Assembly: GCA_002803225.1 (NCBI GenBank)
Contig: NXFV01001802.1
Span: 40,296 to 104,295, forward strand
Source: Gamarada debralockiae
Lineage: Eukaryota > Ascomycota > Leotiomycetes > Helotiales > Hyphodiscaceae
DNA: 64,000 nucleotides
Direction of reading: 5' to 3'
Shown here piece by piece: positions 34,342-46,549 of this stretch. The first letter of the stretch is position 1. Each line of letters begins with the position of its first letter. Under the pieces are notes generated by a model that made no database searches, was not told where the DNA came from, and worked only from the letters and a program-made list of their open reading frames with translations. The translations under genes were made by a program, and so were the position numbers.

Positions 34342-35360
34342 ATGCCACTTGCAACTCCTACACCGCCAATTTCAACTCCGAGAATCCCAAGCCCGACACC
34401 AACCGCAGCCGAAGCGCGAGACGATCGCGATCTCTCTGCAAGACGATTTCGACATCTCTGTGCACATGGTTCTCAAGCCGAGATCGAGGAGCTTCTGGAG
34501 CAATGGACTGGCTCACCCGGTGAATTGAATTCCCCTTCCCCTTTTGGTAGCCCTCTGGCGGAAGCAGCAAGGCACGGGCACAGATCTCTACTAGAGTATC
34601 TAGTCAATCGTGGATTCTCTCTCTTTAGTGAAGGCCCGGAGACTGTTATCGATGCTGCAACAACTGGTGCTACTCAAAGTGGAGATACAAAAGTTCTTGA
34701 TCTATTGGTAGAACTTGGTTGGGACGTTAATAGCGCGAATTCTACTCATAGATCAACATTAGCGTAAGTCTTACTTATTCTCACAATTACTAAATTCATT
34801 TATATCACTTGATTTTGTAAACAAATCTCTAACAATTGCATGAAAATAGACGTGGTCTGAGTAATGAAGATGTTGTTCGCTGGTTCCTGGCCCATGATGC
34901 TGATCCGAACGGCGCTAGCATACACGGCTGTACGGCCACAACAAGGGCGGCGGCGTACGCTCCCCTCCCTGTAGTAAAGATGCTCGTTGATCACGGCGGA
35001 ATTATTATCGGTACCGATGCTGTGGCGAAAGCAGTATCTGGCCACAATTATGGAAACCCAGGCCGGCTAGAGGTGGTTGAATACCTTTTGGACATGGGTG
35101 CCCCTATTGATACTTGTCTCTACGCGAACTCTTTTAAAGAAGTTCCCTCTCTGATCACTATGTACGGACTGGAGACTCCACTGCAGCTTGCAACTAGGGA
35201 AGGGAAACGGGATATGGTTGAGTTGTTGTTAAGGAGAGGTGCGGATAAGAAATACGAGGGACGGTATTTTGAAGGTTATAGTATTAAAGGAGGGACTGCG
35301 CTAGAGATTGCGGAGATGAAGGGGTTTGATGATATTGCAAAGTTATTGAGAGAAGACTAA
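34342..35360 (+). CDS. Ankyrin-repeat protein, two exons
   Basis: Exons 34342-34763 and 34850-35360, with an 86-nt intron (GTAAGT...AAATAG, CTAAC branch point), giving 310 residues. A Pro/Thr-rich N-terminus is followed by diverged ankyrin repeats: FGSPLAEAARHGHRSLLEYL near residue 75, DTKVLDLLVELGWDVNSAN, then EDVVRWFLAHDADPNG, LPVVKMLVDHGG, LEVVEYLLDMGAPID and TPLQLATREGKRDMVELLLRRGAD, ending with a GGTALEIAEMKGFDDIAKLL repeat. No other domain is present. Proteins of this type are often lineage-specific in fungi, and protein binding is the only role I can infer. It differs clearly from the ankyrin protein at 8.5 kb, whose repeats are regular and intronless. Confidence 0.88.
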
Positions 35361-35848
35361 AGACATAATAACTACCTCTGATACTATAGCATTAGTTTTA
35401 ACTATATGGGCTAAATTTTGCTTATACATACTATGGCCGTTTAACTTAATACGTATAAACTCTATGTGAATTTTTCTTCTGCCCCAAATTTTTTTTTTAA
35501 TAAATTTTTTTTAATTAAAAATTTAATTTAATTTTTAATTTTTAATTTTTTTAATTTTTTAATTTTTTTTTTTCAATAAAAGGAGGAAGGTCACGTGCCT
35601 TTAGCTCCTGCCAAGACCGGCCCCGCTCAATCCGATCCCTTGAGGCGCGTCGTCTTTCATCCCCACTTCTCATGGCGGCATCCACCCTGCGGTGCTCGCA
35701 CCCACAACTCCAATCTTGGCTCGCGCATTAGTTTGGTGTTTCCGGGCTTCGATTCCTCGATGCACGAATTTGGAGGGTTATAAGTTCTTGCGAAAGCTAT
35801 GTAACCCTCCACTCTTGATGCGTCTCTCGCCCTCATCAACTGCTCAAC
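35361..35848. other. Intergenic region with an AT tract
   Basis: About 490 bases. From about 35487 to 35578 the sequence is almost only A and T (low complexity). The rest includes the promoter of the hydroxyacid dehydrogenase gene. No gene seen. Confidence 0.5.
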
Positions 35849-37109
35849 ATGTCGCCGTCAATTCAGGGAAAACCAAAGGTTCTGGCTTTGATGCCACCCA
35901 AAGCTGTTGGAGAGGATTATCTGAAGGAATTCAGAACCCAATTTGTCCTTGACGTAAGTCCCCTTGGCCAACCATACTGCTGCACCTGCTAACAGCTTCC
36001 TCTACAGGTACTTCCAGTAAAGAATCGCGCAGAAGCAATCCCCGCCATCAAATCCGCCATCGAAGAATCGGGTCCCTATCATGCCTTCATGATATTGATG
36101 GGCACTGCCCCGTTCGAGCCATTCGACTATTTCGAGCCCCTTCTGCCACACTGCAAGCTCATCGTATCTGCGTCTGCCGGATACAATGGTAGGTAATCGG
36201 GGAGCATTTTTCTTCCCTATTCTAGATTGTTTCAAGAGTTCCAACTCTTGAATCATGTCTCAGAGTATTGGCTCCAAAATTCTTCCCAATGAAGTAATAT
36301 GTTGACTCCCCGATGCTCCGCAGAATTCCCTGTTGACTGGATGACGGAGAATGGAATATGGTTTTGCAATACGAGGAATGCGGTTGCGGAACCGACTGCG
36401 GATATGGCGATGTTCCTTACGCTGGCGGTCGTGAGGGATACTACGCGAGCTGAGAAATCGGCAAGAGCGGGCCTGTGGAGGAATGATCATGTTCCTTGCA
36501 CGGATCCTACGGGCTTGACGTTGGGTATTATCGGCTTGGGTGCCATTGGAAAGGTGGGGAATCGAACCTGTACCATTTGAAAGGATGTCAATTGATTTGT
36601 TGTAGCATCTTGCCAGAAAAGCGGCGGCGTTTAACATGAAAGTCCAATACTATAACCGCACCCGCCTCTCCTCAGCAGATGAAACCCTAAACAACGCAAC
36701 ATACTGCCCCACATTCGAAAGCCTCCTCCAAACCTCAGATGTGGTATCCGTGAACTGCCCTCTGAATGCTGCGACCACAAACCTCATCTCCCACAAAGAG
36801 TTTGCCCAAATGAAGGACGGCGTTTTCTTCGTCAACACTGCTCGTGGCCCGATTGTTGACGAAGCAGCCTTGATTGCAGCTTTGGAAGGCGGGAAGGTCA
36901 AGAGAGTCGGCTTAGATGTTTTCGAGGCGGAACCGGAGATCAATCCGTATTTTGTAGACAGTGATCGTTGTACAATACAGCCGCATTTGGGAGGTCTGAC
37001 CAAGAGAGCGAGGAAAGATGCTGAGATGGAGTGTTTTGAGAATATCAAGGCGCTCTACGCGACAGGGAGGCCTGTAGCTCCCGTCAACGAGATAGTTATA
37101 CCAAAATAG
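35849..37109 (+). CDS. D-isomer-specific 2-hydroxyacid dehydrogenase
   Basis: Four exons: 35849-35953, 36008-36188, 36324-36553 and 36606-37109, 339 residues. An NAD(P)H-dependent reductase of the glyoxylate/hydroxypyruvate reductase type, interconverting 2-keto acids and D-2-hydroxy acids. The Rossmann motif is TLGIIGLGAIGK (about 160-172, GxGxxG), ending exactly at a splice site. The substrate-binding VSASAGYN precedes it. The catalytic triad is visible: Arg in FFVNTARGP, Glu in FEAEPEINP and His in IQPHLGG. Donor GTGGGG of the third intron is unusual. It is the first gene of a possible redox cluster with the FAD oxidase, FMO and GMC enzymes downstream. Substrate is not predictable; a mitochondrial or peroxisomal signal is not evident. 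Confidence 0.93.
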
Positions 37110-37381
37110 ACTGCAAGTAGCGGTTGCTTATTCTTCAATACCCCCCTTGCCTAAACTTTAGTGGCTTCCCATGAGATCTATTTCAACGACCTGCTTCCCC
37201 CCATCTTTTGTCCTCTACCATTCTCCTCCGGAACTCGCATACTCATTAATCTCTTCTGGCATTTACACATAAGCAAAGCTGTCCACGCAAATCCTCAAAC
37301 TATCTCCCAGCTTTTGAAAAACTCGGCGGTCTTTCGCCGGAATGGGCAAGGCTCGGAAAGAAACAAGTTGAGGACAGAACT

Positions 37382-39606
37382 ATGGTTGCGTGTCTGAGTT
37401 GCAAAGAGCGGAAGCAATGGGTAGTGGCCCCAGTCAATTACTTCCACTTTTCTTCTCAATTTGCACCACTGATATTGAACTCAGTGCGATGCCGGAATGC
37501 GGCAATTGTATACGCCTTGAGCGAGGTATTGAAGTCACCGGGGCTTGATCAGGTAAAAGCTAACGAGCATCAGTATGCCTGGTCGAGGATCCGGCTACCA
37601 AAAGGCAAACACCTAGAAACTGTCTTCAATCTCTGGAGGAACGGGGTCGCAATGCTGGAAGGCATGTTCCAGCAATTGCGGCCTGAAGTCACGAATGATA
37701 TTTCATGGGATTTGATAGCCACTCTAACATCACCACGACTACTCAGTCAGCAGATAAATCCTCCAATCTCTTACCAATGAAGGGGTAGCTAGGAGAATGG
37801 GGAACTAGATGAGTTGTCCTCCAAAGCGGAGCTTCTAGCTCTAAAGGCGCCCGGAACAGAGCTTCACCACCTTAGATCCTCGTCTGCTTTCGCGTTTTCG
37901 AGAGTGATCAACTCTTCACTCAGGCTGTTGCATGCCCAACGTTCTGTACTCCAGACACATGGTGGGCATGGTACCTTTACGTAAGAGGCGCTACCGTATC
38001 CACTTCCTAGTATGAGCATCGTCGCGATATTATCACTCGCATATTTCGAGCATATTCATACATAATATGCATTTCTTCAAGCTGCCACTTTCAACGCCTT
38101 GGAAAGAAGTACAACCAGTCCGTCTGATGAGTTGAACGTCGATCCGACCGCAGCATTCTTTGTCAACATGGTGAGTTGATGCCTTTTTGTACTTGAGCAA
38201 TGGAACTAATGTAGACTAGGTTTATGCTCTCGGGGGATGGTGTTACCTCAAGGCATGCGTGGATATTCTGCAAGGTGATGAGAACTCACACATACCATAA
38301 TTGTGCATCTGTCTGATAGGACACAGAGCTTGTATGCATTCGCTCAAATTTACATGGATTATGTTATCCTGTTGCATTGCTTAGAGTCCATTCAAGCAAT
38401 ACTTTGCTGCACCATGTACTTACTCTCTTCGTTCTCCCGTTGGCGTATCTATTTGGTGAGCACTGTGCCTTGCGAGAAACAGCCACGTGGATGGCCGTCT
38501 GAGTATCAAACAGAGCTTGTCAGGTCTGGCTCTACGTCAATGTATTGAGCTGGGATACCATCGGTCAGTGAGAATGTTCAGTTCCACCCTAGAACCACTG
38601 CGTCTGAAGAGCAGAAAGAGAGCCTTTTGTTGCGCGTATGGCATCGATCGAGCAACCTCGATGACACTGGGACGGCATTCCGGATCAGGAGATCGACGTC
38701 GAGGAATTTTCTTCCTTCCTATTACCTTGTCGCCCAAATGTTAAAACGCCGCTGCATAGCTTCCACTCGGCATCGACAACTCTTATGTCAGTACAAGCGG
38801 GATTTACGGAAGCCTTCGTCTCGCTAGTACAGACCCCCAAACTGATGTCCTGCGAGATCCATAATTTCCGCCTCTGTCGTATCTGGTCTCAAATCTATAT
38901 ATCACTATATTCGCCAGTCCTAGATAAAGAGCTGAAGAGTTATCGTAAGATTCAGATTGAGCGTCTACGAAAAGAACTGAGCGATCGGTGGAATGCAACT
39001 CCTCAGCTGAGCTCAACTTCCGCCACTTTATCAGTTTTCGACTCATGAGACTGGTTGAAGTTGGTAAACGATCACTCAATTCTTCTCCTATGTTGTGGAT
39101 ATCTTGCAGTCCATAGTTTCTGCATGGGGCTCATGCTCCGCGGAAGCCTTTCTCGGATGCTCTCGTGCATCTCAAGAGATATGTCACACTTACAGACGAT
39201 TATACATCGGTCAACCAGTTAGCTACACCTGGGGTGCGCTACATATTCTCATCCTAGACGGTTTGGCCTGCCTTCACTCCCTTTGGAAATCGCCCGAAGT
39301 TCGTGACGAAATCAGCAGCACCTGCACAGCCTGCACAATGGTACTCGTAGTGTTGGCCGACTGTTGGGAGCAAGCAGCGCCCTAGGAGACATATTGGAAG
39401 CACTTGCCAGAAAGGCTATAAGTATGATTGTTAAGAAGTATCGATAGCGATGGATGGTTCCTGGGGTGCCAGTGATGGTGCAAAATGACCCACAGATTCC
39501 GTATGACATGGCTCAGTGGGTCACGAATATTGCTGATGTCGGGATGTCAGATGAAGTTGAGAGTTTGTTGTCTGGACATGTTGGCGACGTCGGAAATGGG
39601 AGTTCG
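37382..39606 (+). pseudogene. Decayed Zn2Cys6/fungal_trans regulator
   Basis: Fragments of one regulator lie in the right order on the plus strand but in shifting frames. Zinc-cluster pieces come first: ACLSCKERKQ at 37384 and, after an intron-like gap and a frame slip, PECGNCIRLERG near 37495. Next is a coiled-coil linker with VAMLEGMFQQLRPEV near 37650. The fungal_trans core follows near 38500-38680: LSGLALRQCIELGYHRSV and the continuation RAFCCAYGIDRATSMTLG. Later come IHNFRLCRIWSQIYISLY near 38860, then YRRLYIGQPVSYTWGALHIL near 39210 and a tail near 39480-39600. Several stops and frameshifts separate these pieces, and no intron set restores them all. The order and spacing match the family, so this is one gene that died in place. 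Confidence 0.78.
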
Positions 39607-39704
39607 GACATATTTTATTATCGCTTCCATCTTCGAAACAAACACCACTCTCATATTCAAAGCAGCTCCGTCAGAAGCTCAACGAATACCTGGCTTCAAA
39701 TTCA

Positions 39705-41292
39705 TTACAATTTCGACTTAATGTCTCCCAAGTCACTCATCAAATCAACATCGGCTACCAACATCTGCTTTGCCAAAGGTCTATCGCCAGCACTTCCCTC
39801 CATCAATCGATTGTATGGCACCACTCCATCCTCAAGACTCCTCCACTTCCATCGTCTAACCACCTCGGCATCACTACCACTCAGCTCCTTGCCTTCAATG
39901 ATATCCACGATCCACCTTCCAAGCGCTGGCAGATATTTGAAACCGTGACCACTACCACCAGTTGCCACCATGAGGTGCTTCTTAGACGGGACCCGATCTA
40001 CAACAAGGTTGTTATCAAAAGAATCGTTATACCAGCAGATTCGTGAATTGACCAGTGGGATATTATGTTCGACGATCTCGGGTATGTACTCGGCTACGAA
40101 GCCTTTCACTACTTCCAATGCCGTTGATGGAATCGCTGTGAATTTTTGAGCACTCCAGCGAGTGATGGGGACACTACGTTCTTTTCCGTCCGATTGTACG
40201 ACTGGGTTGGTGTACCTCCGGGTGAAGTTAGCACTTCTCAAAAGAAAGCAACAGAGATGCCTACTTCGTTCCCCGATATCCAATCTTCATTATCCCTTTC
40301 TCATCTCTGGGAAATCCATAAATCCCGCCTTTGGCACCGTCACGCTTTTCTAGTTGATACGAAGGGAAGTCCTTCGACGAGAAACGATCCCAGAGTGGTG
40401 ACGAGCGTGGTATCTGATAGAAAAATACTGAGCCTCCAGTTGCCTCGCAGAGACCATCCAGTTCTGGCACAATGGTTGGTGTCCATCCTCCACCAGCGAC
40501 GATTGTCAAAGCAGCCGCATGCTCAACACCATTAATTGCCCGTACTCCAGTAACTTCCTTCAGGTCGTATTTGGAATATGTGAAGCTCTCAAAAGTTCCT
40601 TGCTCTCCAAAGATAAACTTTACCCCGAGAGCACGAGCTTTGTGGAGAGCAAAGAGGCATGCTTTATCTGCGTAGCAGAGACCCCCGATCGTGTCGAGGA
40701 GGGCATTATACGGCTTTCCTTTGCTTTTCCGATTGAAGGGGTCCAACGCAGATCCGAAGCCTAACTCGGTTGCTCTCATCCTATCCTCGGGCTTGCTTGC
40801 CACAAATTGTGTGTGGCCTTGTCCAGCAGCTGTAATGTTGTCCAGAGACTGTTGCTCAAAGAGTGGGAGCTCTGGGGTAGTGAACATTGCTAGCGAACCA
40901 CTGTTGACGTACAGAGTATCCTCTATACTCAGACCAGCTGGAAGATTGGTGCTTGTGGCAAGTTCTTTGTTCCATTCTTTCCAAACCTCCAAGGCTTCGA
41001 GAGCGAGGTTCTGATACACGGTGTCGGAGACGTAAGCTACGCGAAGAATCTTGTTGACATCTGTAAATTCAGATCAGTACAGAAACGAAACGAGAGACTC
41101 AGATGGCGGTTTACCTGCTGAAGCTCCATCACAACCGAGGTCGTAGGAGTACAGTGTCTTGTCATAGTCTTGCTTGTCGATAACAGTCACGTTGGTGTAT
41201 CCTCGTTGACAAAGGTGAAGTGCTGTACTCAAACCGAATACACCGGCACCGATAATGAGTATTGGTGCAGTCTTTGGGAGTGAAGTTGCCAT
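39705..41292 (-). CDS. FAD-dependent amine/amino-acid oxidase (DAO family)
   Basis: Three exons: 41292-41115, 41060-40265 and 40215-39705, 494 residues. The start at 41292 (MATSLPKTAP) sits just before the dinucleotide-binding LIIGAGVFGLSTALHL (GxGxxG). An upstream in-frame Met at 41316 exists but adds nothing conserved. The order of elements fits the DAO superfamily group of sarcosine, saccharopine and fructosyl-amino-acid oxidases: GASADVNKILRVAY after the first splice, TIGGLCYADKACLFALHKA in the middle, and GGSGHGFKYLPALGRWIVD near residue 440. These enzymes oxidise secondary amines to imines with release of H2O2. Length is somewhat above the usual 440 or so. There is no obvious C-terminal peroxisomal signal (it ends SKL preceded by Lys).  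The final residues DIKSKL do in fact end in SKL, a canonical type 1 peroxisomal signal, which fits an H2O2-producing oxidase. Confidence 0.88.
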
Positions 41293-41895
41293 GACGAATG
41301 AGGAGAGGGATATCACAAATGGAAAGGGATTAAAGCGCTCACTGTCAGACCAATATCAAACCTCTCACTTGAAGTTCGATAGATTGAGAGCAAGGAAGTG
41401 CAGACGTGTAGCCTTGTGAGTCTTGATATCCGTGTGCCATTCGGCTGACAAGAAGGCAATCTATTCTATTGGAGAGTGGGGCGTCGGATCATTCCGTCAC
41501 GGTGATCGTTCCCACTCGAGCGCCTAGCGCTTGATACTTGGCTCCCGCTCTTGCAGCGGTCAACAACCATTCAGCGAATTGCATCACTGTCGTCCGAGTT
41601 TCAGGACAGTCCACTCACGTATGAACAAGGTTCGAAGATCAAATTCAATGGAGATTGCCCGATGTATGGTTGGACCCTTATCACACGACCTATCTCTTTG
41701 CTCATTCCACCGAATGTACTTGTACTATGGCAACATTGGAGTCATCCAACTCGCAATGCTTTGAGATAAGAGGCCCCTGTTAGAATCATAAGTATGATCG
41801 GGTACCCATTTGTTGAGTCTATCAGATTTATTGTTTTTGTCTTTTGAGGCTCAATCGCTGAATGACTTTCAGCTTTCATCGCAAGACGTCCGGAC

Positions 41896-43020
41896 ATGTC
41901 TGCTGGTATGAGGAACACAGTCGGAGACCCAGAAATTGCACCAAAAGGGGATGCGGATGTCAGTCTCTGATTCTGCAGAAGTTGTCACTATTGACCTTGT
42001 CATTGAAAGGTAGATTGTGCGTAAATTCGATTTCAAGCTTTTGCCCTCGGTGAGCTTGATGCATCTTTTCAACAGCGTTTGTCTCCCAGTTCAGTCTCAT
42101 CTATTTTGCTCATATCTGGCGATATTTAGGTCGATCGTTCAAATCTGGGAAATGCAATGACGAATACTCTCGAGAAAGACGTACATATGAAAGGAAACAA
42201 ATATGCACTCACACTGGTCATCTTCTACATCACCTTCAGCACCCCGGATCTTCTATCTAGCATTATTTGAAAAATTTCAGTGTTAAATATTGGTTGCCAT
42301 TTCCCATGACTGGATGGGGTTCTATGACACTGCCACAATGCGCCGCATATAATTGGGCTGCTTCGAATTGTGATGGGTGCTTTTGCGGCTGGATTCTTCG
42401 CAGGTAAGTCACTTGGATCTAGTTACTCGTATAGACATGTCTAACAGGACGTATTATAGGCACCATCTACTATCTCATGACTTTCTACAAACGAGATGAA
42501 ATCGCCTTCAGACTTGCGCTGTTCTACGGCGCTTTCAGCGGTCTCGTCGCATTTGGCATCTTCCAAATCAAGCGCTCTTCTGTACCCGGGTGAAAGTTCC
42601 TCGTGATTATTGAAGGTGGTGCAGCAATTCTTCTCGCGAGTTTTGCTTTCTACTGGATGCCAGAGAACACCTCAAAGTGTGCCTGGTTGACCGAAGAAGA
42701 AAATATCGTGGCTGAAAACCGCATGTTACATACAATATGGGTCGACAAAGGCAGACGAGAAGCTGGTTGTCCGGAGTGTCATGAAAGCCATTAGGGATTG
42801 CAAAGTCGTAGTTATCTCGATCATGGGATTCCGTTATAGTACTAGATCTGCGATCGTTTCGGACTTTACCCCTCAGCTTGTGGCGGGATTGTCAGCGACT
42901 TGGCTTGACTCCAGGACAGCTCCAAAATACATCCCAGCGCTGGGACTAGGGGCTGGGTTCTAAGCACTGGGGATAGTCATTATTCTTGGATTTGGAGGTT
43001 GGTTACGCTATGATAATTAG
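41896..43020 (+). pseudogene. Decayed ACS-family MFS transporter (allantoate/vitamin permease type)
   Basis: The order of motifs follows Dal5/Tna1-like anion:cation symporters. The N-terminal VRKFDFKLLPSVSLMHLFNS near 42010 is followed by an intron-like gap, then DRSNLGNAM, KGNKYALTLVIFYITF, LLRIVMGAFAAGFFAG, TIYYLMTFYKRDEIAFRLAL and IIEGGAAILLASFAFYWMPE near 42650. The C-terminal half reads MKAIRDCKVVVISIMGF. It is broken by several stops (one at a position where the family has Trp, in GWKFL) and at least two frameshifts. It lies between the FAD oxidase and the FMO, so it may have been the substrate importer of that group. Too decayed to be functional in this sequence. Confidence 0.78.
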
Positions 43021-43278
43021 AGGAGAGATAAGGCTTAGGAGTTTGTGCTGAGCCGAAGGATGTGGCGACTCAGTCTTTGACGGAGTTTTGACGATCCAAA
43101 CTGGCGGTGGACAAGTTAGAGAGAAAAGCTTTGAGAAGCCATTCTCATTTTGTCCGTCAGCCCCGAAGAGATAAAAGCGGCGGCCGGAGATATTCAAGAG
43201 TACCTCTCAATACTCGGCCTCATAAAAAAAGGGCTTCTGAATGTCTTAGTCTATACGTAACTCACAACAATATATAGC

Positions 43279-45020
43279 TCAAACCTTTACCCCTTCACTG
43301 AGTGCCTTACCCCAAAGCTTCTTCACAGCATCGTTGTCCTCAAGCTCCCTCTGAATCTCATCCTTCGCCTCAAACATCTTCCTCATCTTCTGCAGATACA
43401 ATTTACTTTCTTCCAACCACCGTTCTGAATAGCCCTGGACCTTCTCCGCGCCTGTCACCTCCGCTTGCCCGTTGATCCATGACAAGAGTTCATTCACATA
43501 CTCCACCTGCTGATCCCTCAACGAATGGAACGCCCTACCGTATCCTTTTGCCTTCACTCGGTTCTTGTACTCATCTAGCATCTCCTCTTCCTGTGGCAAC
43601 CATGCTCGCCCTGAGAGTACAGCCGCTACTGTGATGGATTGGAATTCAAAGAGCGTGAATGTCGCAGTGTAGAAGGGGACGCCGACGAATACGAGGGTGG
43701 GATCCGGGATATAGAAGATATCTTTGTGCAAATTGTGGATTTGAGTGCCATCGGTTACGAGCACTGTCTCGGAAGCGTCTTGAGGGAGTGTGGAATCTTC
43801 ATGCAAGTCGAGGAGAAAGGGGTGGGAGAAGTGGTAGCCAGTGCAGAGAATCACTCTATCAATGTCGGTCAGGACCCGGCCATCTTTCAGTATGATAGGA
43901 CCTGGTTTGCTTTGGCCCTCAGAAGGGAGCTCAAAGGAAGCTACTTCGCCTATGCGCTCTGCCGTGGGTGGTAAGAATGCGAGAGGGATATCGTAAGGGC
44001 TTCCACGTGAAGACTGGTAGATCTTTGAGGCAAGGTTAACGGTTTCCCGGGCTATGTCGGTGGAGGAGACTCCGGCCCCAATTAATAGAACGTTCTATTT
44101 CAGTCAATATAAATATGTTCTACCTCGGAAAACCGCCTACCTGGTCCTTGAACTCATCAGGTCTGCGATAACGTTTGGAATGCTGTATTCGCTCTGGCCA
44201 AGTAGCTTTCCACTCCTTGAGTCCCGGTATATCTGGAACTTTGCAGGCATGATAATGTCCGGACGCAACTACTACTGCATCAAATGCCTACTCCAAATAA
44301 GCACTCGCCCCCTAAAAGTTTGGATTGTTTCACCTCAACGTCTTCAGTCTTCTTCCAAGTCCCATGTGGATCCTTAACCAACGTGCTGGAACATAACTTC
44401 CACTTCTGTCCTATCTTCTCCAACTTCTCAACTCTAGTATTGTATTTTATCAGTGGCTCAATATTGAAGTGTTTTGAGTATCCTTGGATGTAGTTTCCCT
44501 TCACCCGGACATTGACGAAGTCCTCTGTGCCAGCAGGCCAAGGGTATTCTTTCAGTTCTTGTAAGACAGTTGAAATGTTATTGGTGAGACCGTTGTATGC
44601 TGGTCTTGAATGCAACAGATTTCAGTCAGCTCTCGAAAGCATGGTATCTTTGAAGGAAAACTGACCCCGGAGGTGCATGTTGAAGTGCAATGTCGTCAGT
44701 TTCTTGAGCGTGCCCATTGATATCATTGAGCTCCCCGTTTTCCAACCTCACATGTTCCACTTCGGGCTCAGGGCTCAAGTCAGCTTCTGACGGGCTAAGG
44801 GAGGGATATTTTGGATCCAGAGGTTGGCGCTCATCATATGACCTGAGTAATTAGCAAAGGCTCTGACGCTCGATGTGGAAAGCACCTACCAAATACCGCC
44901 ACATTTCGAAGATCTTTCATATACCACAACTTCAACACCAGCATCTTTCAAGTGTTTTGCGCTCGTCACTCCACTCACTCCCGCCCCTATGACTGCAACT
45001 CGCTTCGCCATGTAAGTCAT
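43279..45020 (-). CDS. Flavin-containing monooxygenase (FMO)
   Basis: Five exons: 45020-44890, 44842-44666, 44604-44334, 44287-44141 and 44094-43279, 513 residues. A NADPH- and FAD-dependent class B monooxygenase. The FAD site is VAVIGAGVSGVTSAKHL near residue 8, followed by GVEVVVYERSSKCGGIW. The NADPH site is VLLIGAGVSSTDIA at the start of exon 5. Between them lies a relaxed FMO signature, PERIQHSKRY, where the usual F.G...H reads W.E...H. ILCTGYHFSHPFL and the C-terminal region match fungal FMO-like enzymes. Intron 3 (44333-44288, donor GTGAAA) is the least certain, but it is needed to join DVE to AFDAVVVASGHY. Probable role: oxidation of a nitrogen or sulfur centre in a small molecule. 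Confidence 0.87.
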
Positions 45021-46549
45021 GATTGCGAAAGTGAGATGAAATTAATAGATTCGATTCGAAGATCTTGTGCTCGATTCTTTCAAACAGAACGAAAGATGTA
45101 GAAGTAATTATTACAACGTAAAAGTTATCGATCAGAACCTTAATGGTAACTCGTAGCTCTCAGTAAATCTGTAAGCACGCCAAAATGGGGAAAGATAATC
45201 ATTCGGCTCCCACCACTGCACCCGAACGATCACTCCTTCCGCTCAGATTTTGGGACCTTGCGCATTTCGCACTTGTATGGGGCATTTCGATGAACTTTAT
45301 TAAATACAGCGAATGGCTGCCCCCACAAAATTTACAAATATGAAATTCATCATGTATGGCAATTATTTCGCCATCTGACAACCGAGTGGCAACGTCCAAT
45401 GAGGAAGCTCGCGGCACAATCTTTGATGACTGCAGCGGGCTTGATGCTGCTACTCGGCAATTGAACATATGATGACAAGATATCCCGTTTTTTGTAGTTT
45501 TGAAGCTATTCCCGCTGCTGTTTGATGATCCGGATACCTCGGAAAGCTTATGTAGGGGGAGTCCAAGCATTTAGGTGGTTTCATGAACCTGCTTCCTAGC
45601 CCCCTACCCTACCCAGCCCTCATTTTAAACATTCCCCAGCTATCGAATTCAACGTAGAATTATCACAGTATTTTGACGAGATCATGATATTTGGGTGTTT
45701 AATATAATATTATGGTGTTTATAAAAAATCACCCGTCGTCTAATCTGAAAGCAGAATAATGCAAATTCGACATACCAGATCCTACATTAATTTTGGGATG
45801 ATCGAAGTTGCCGAACCTTGCAAACTGTTGCACTTTTATATGTTCCACCTTTACTTGTTACTCTGAGGCGTTAAACACGGCATACGGCACCCTGAAACCG
45901 CATATCTTACTTCGGGTTTGCTTTCAAATACTTCAGTCTGTGGGTTAATTGCCCGTACTTGTGCCCCTTTAGCCCGCCTCTAAGTGGAGGTCTGCATCTC
46001 CCTGATTTTTACTCTTGATTGATATTCGACTCCTATCACAGTCCTACTACATTTTCTAGAGCTCTAAATAGCTTTATATTGCTCGATTAATGCCTTAGTT
46101 CAGTTGTAGAGCTTATATTTGACATGGTGGCTTTAAAAATATCAATGAGGGGTCGAAAATTGAGGGGCATATGCCTCCCCCTTTTATACGCAATGACAGC
46201 GTAAGCATCTGACCCAGAGGGTGAACCGGATATTGAGACAGAGGAGAGCTCTGGGCCTGTTTTAAGAAGTAGGAGGGTGAGCAAGAGAACGAAGAAGCCT
46301 AAGAAGGCCAGGACCACTTTGTAACCTAACTGGCTAGCGTCAAATCGAACTTAAAAACATTGTACTGTGATATCGATCAGTTTTCAAAATACAAGTTGGT
46401 ATCACCATATTGATGTAATGCGAGCACGATATACCAGATCATGTGTATTCCCTCGAACTATTAACTCAGATTGACAAAGGCCATGCATCTTTTCAAGATC
46501 TTTGCCCATCAATCATGATTTGGGCCATCTCATTGCCGTCAGCATTCAC
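45021..46549. other. Intergenic region, partly AT-rich
   Basis: About 1.5 kb between the FMO start and the GMC stop. A reverse frame of 123 codons (45570-45199) has no recognisable domain. From 45600 to 46100 the sequence is AT-rich with long T/A runs. I see no gene. Confidence 0.45.

Noticed and set aside
36554..36605. GAATCGAACC-like tRNA B-box string
   Set aside because: It lies inside a well-supported intron of the hydroxyacid dehydrogenase gene and no acceptor or anticodon stem pairs around it.
40146..40535. Plus-strand ORF of 129 codons
   Set aside because: Antisense to conserved exons of the FAD oxidase.
45199..45570. Reverse ORF of 123 codons upstream of the FMO gene
   Set aside because: No recognisable domain, weak context, and it lies in the FMO promoter side; not enough support for a gene.
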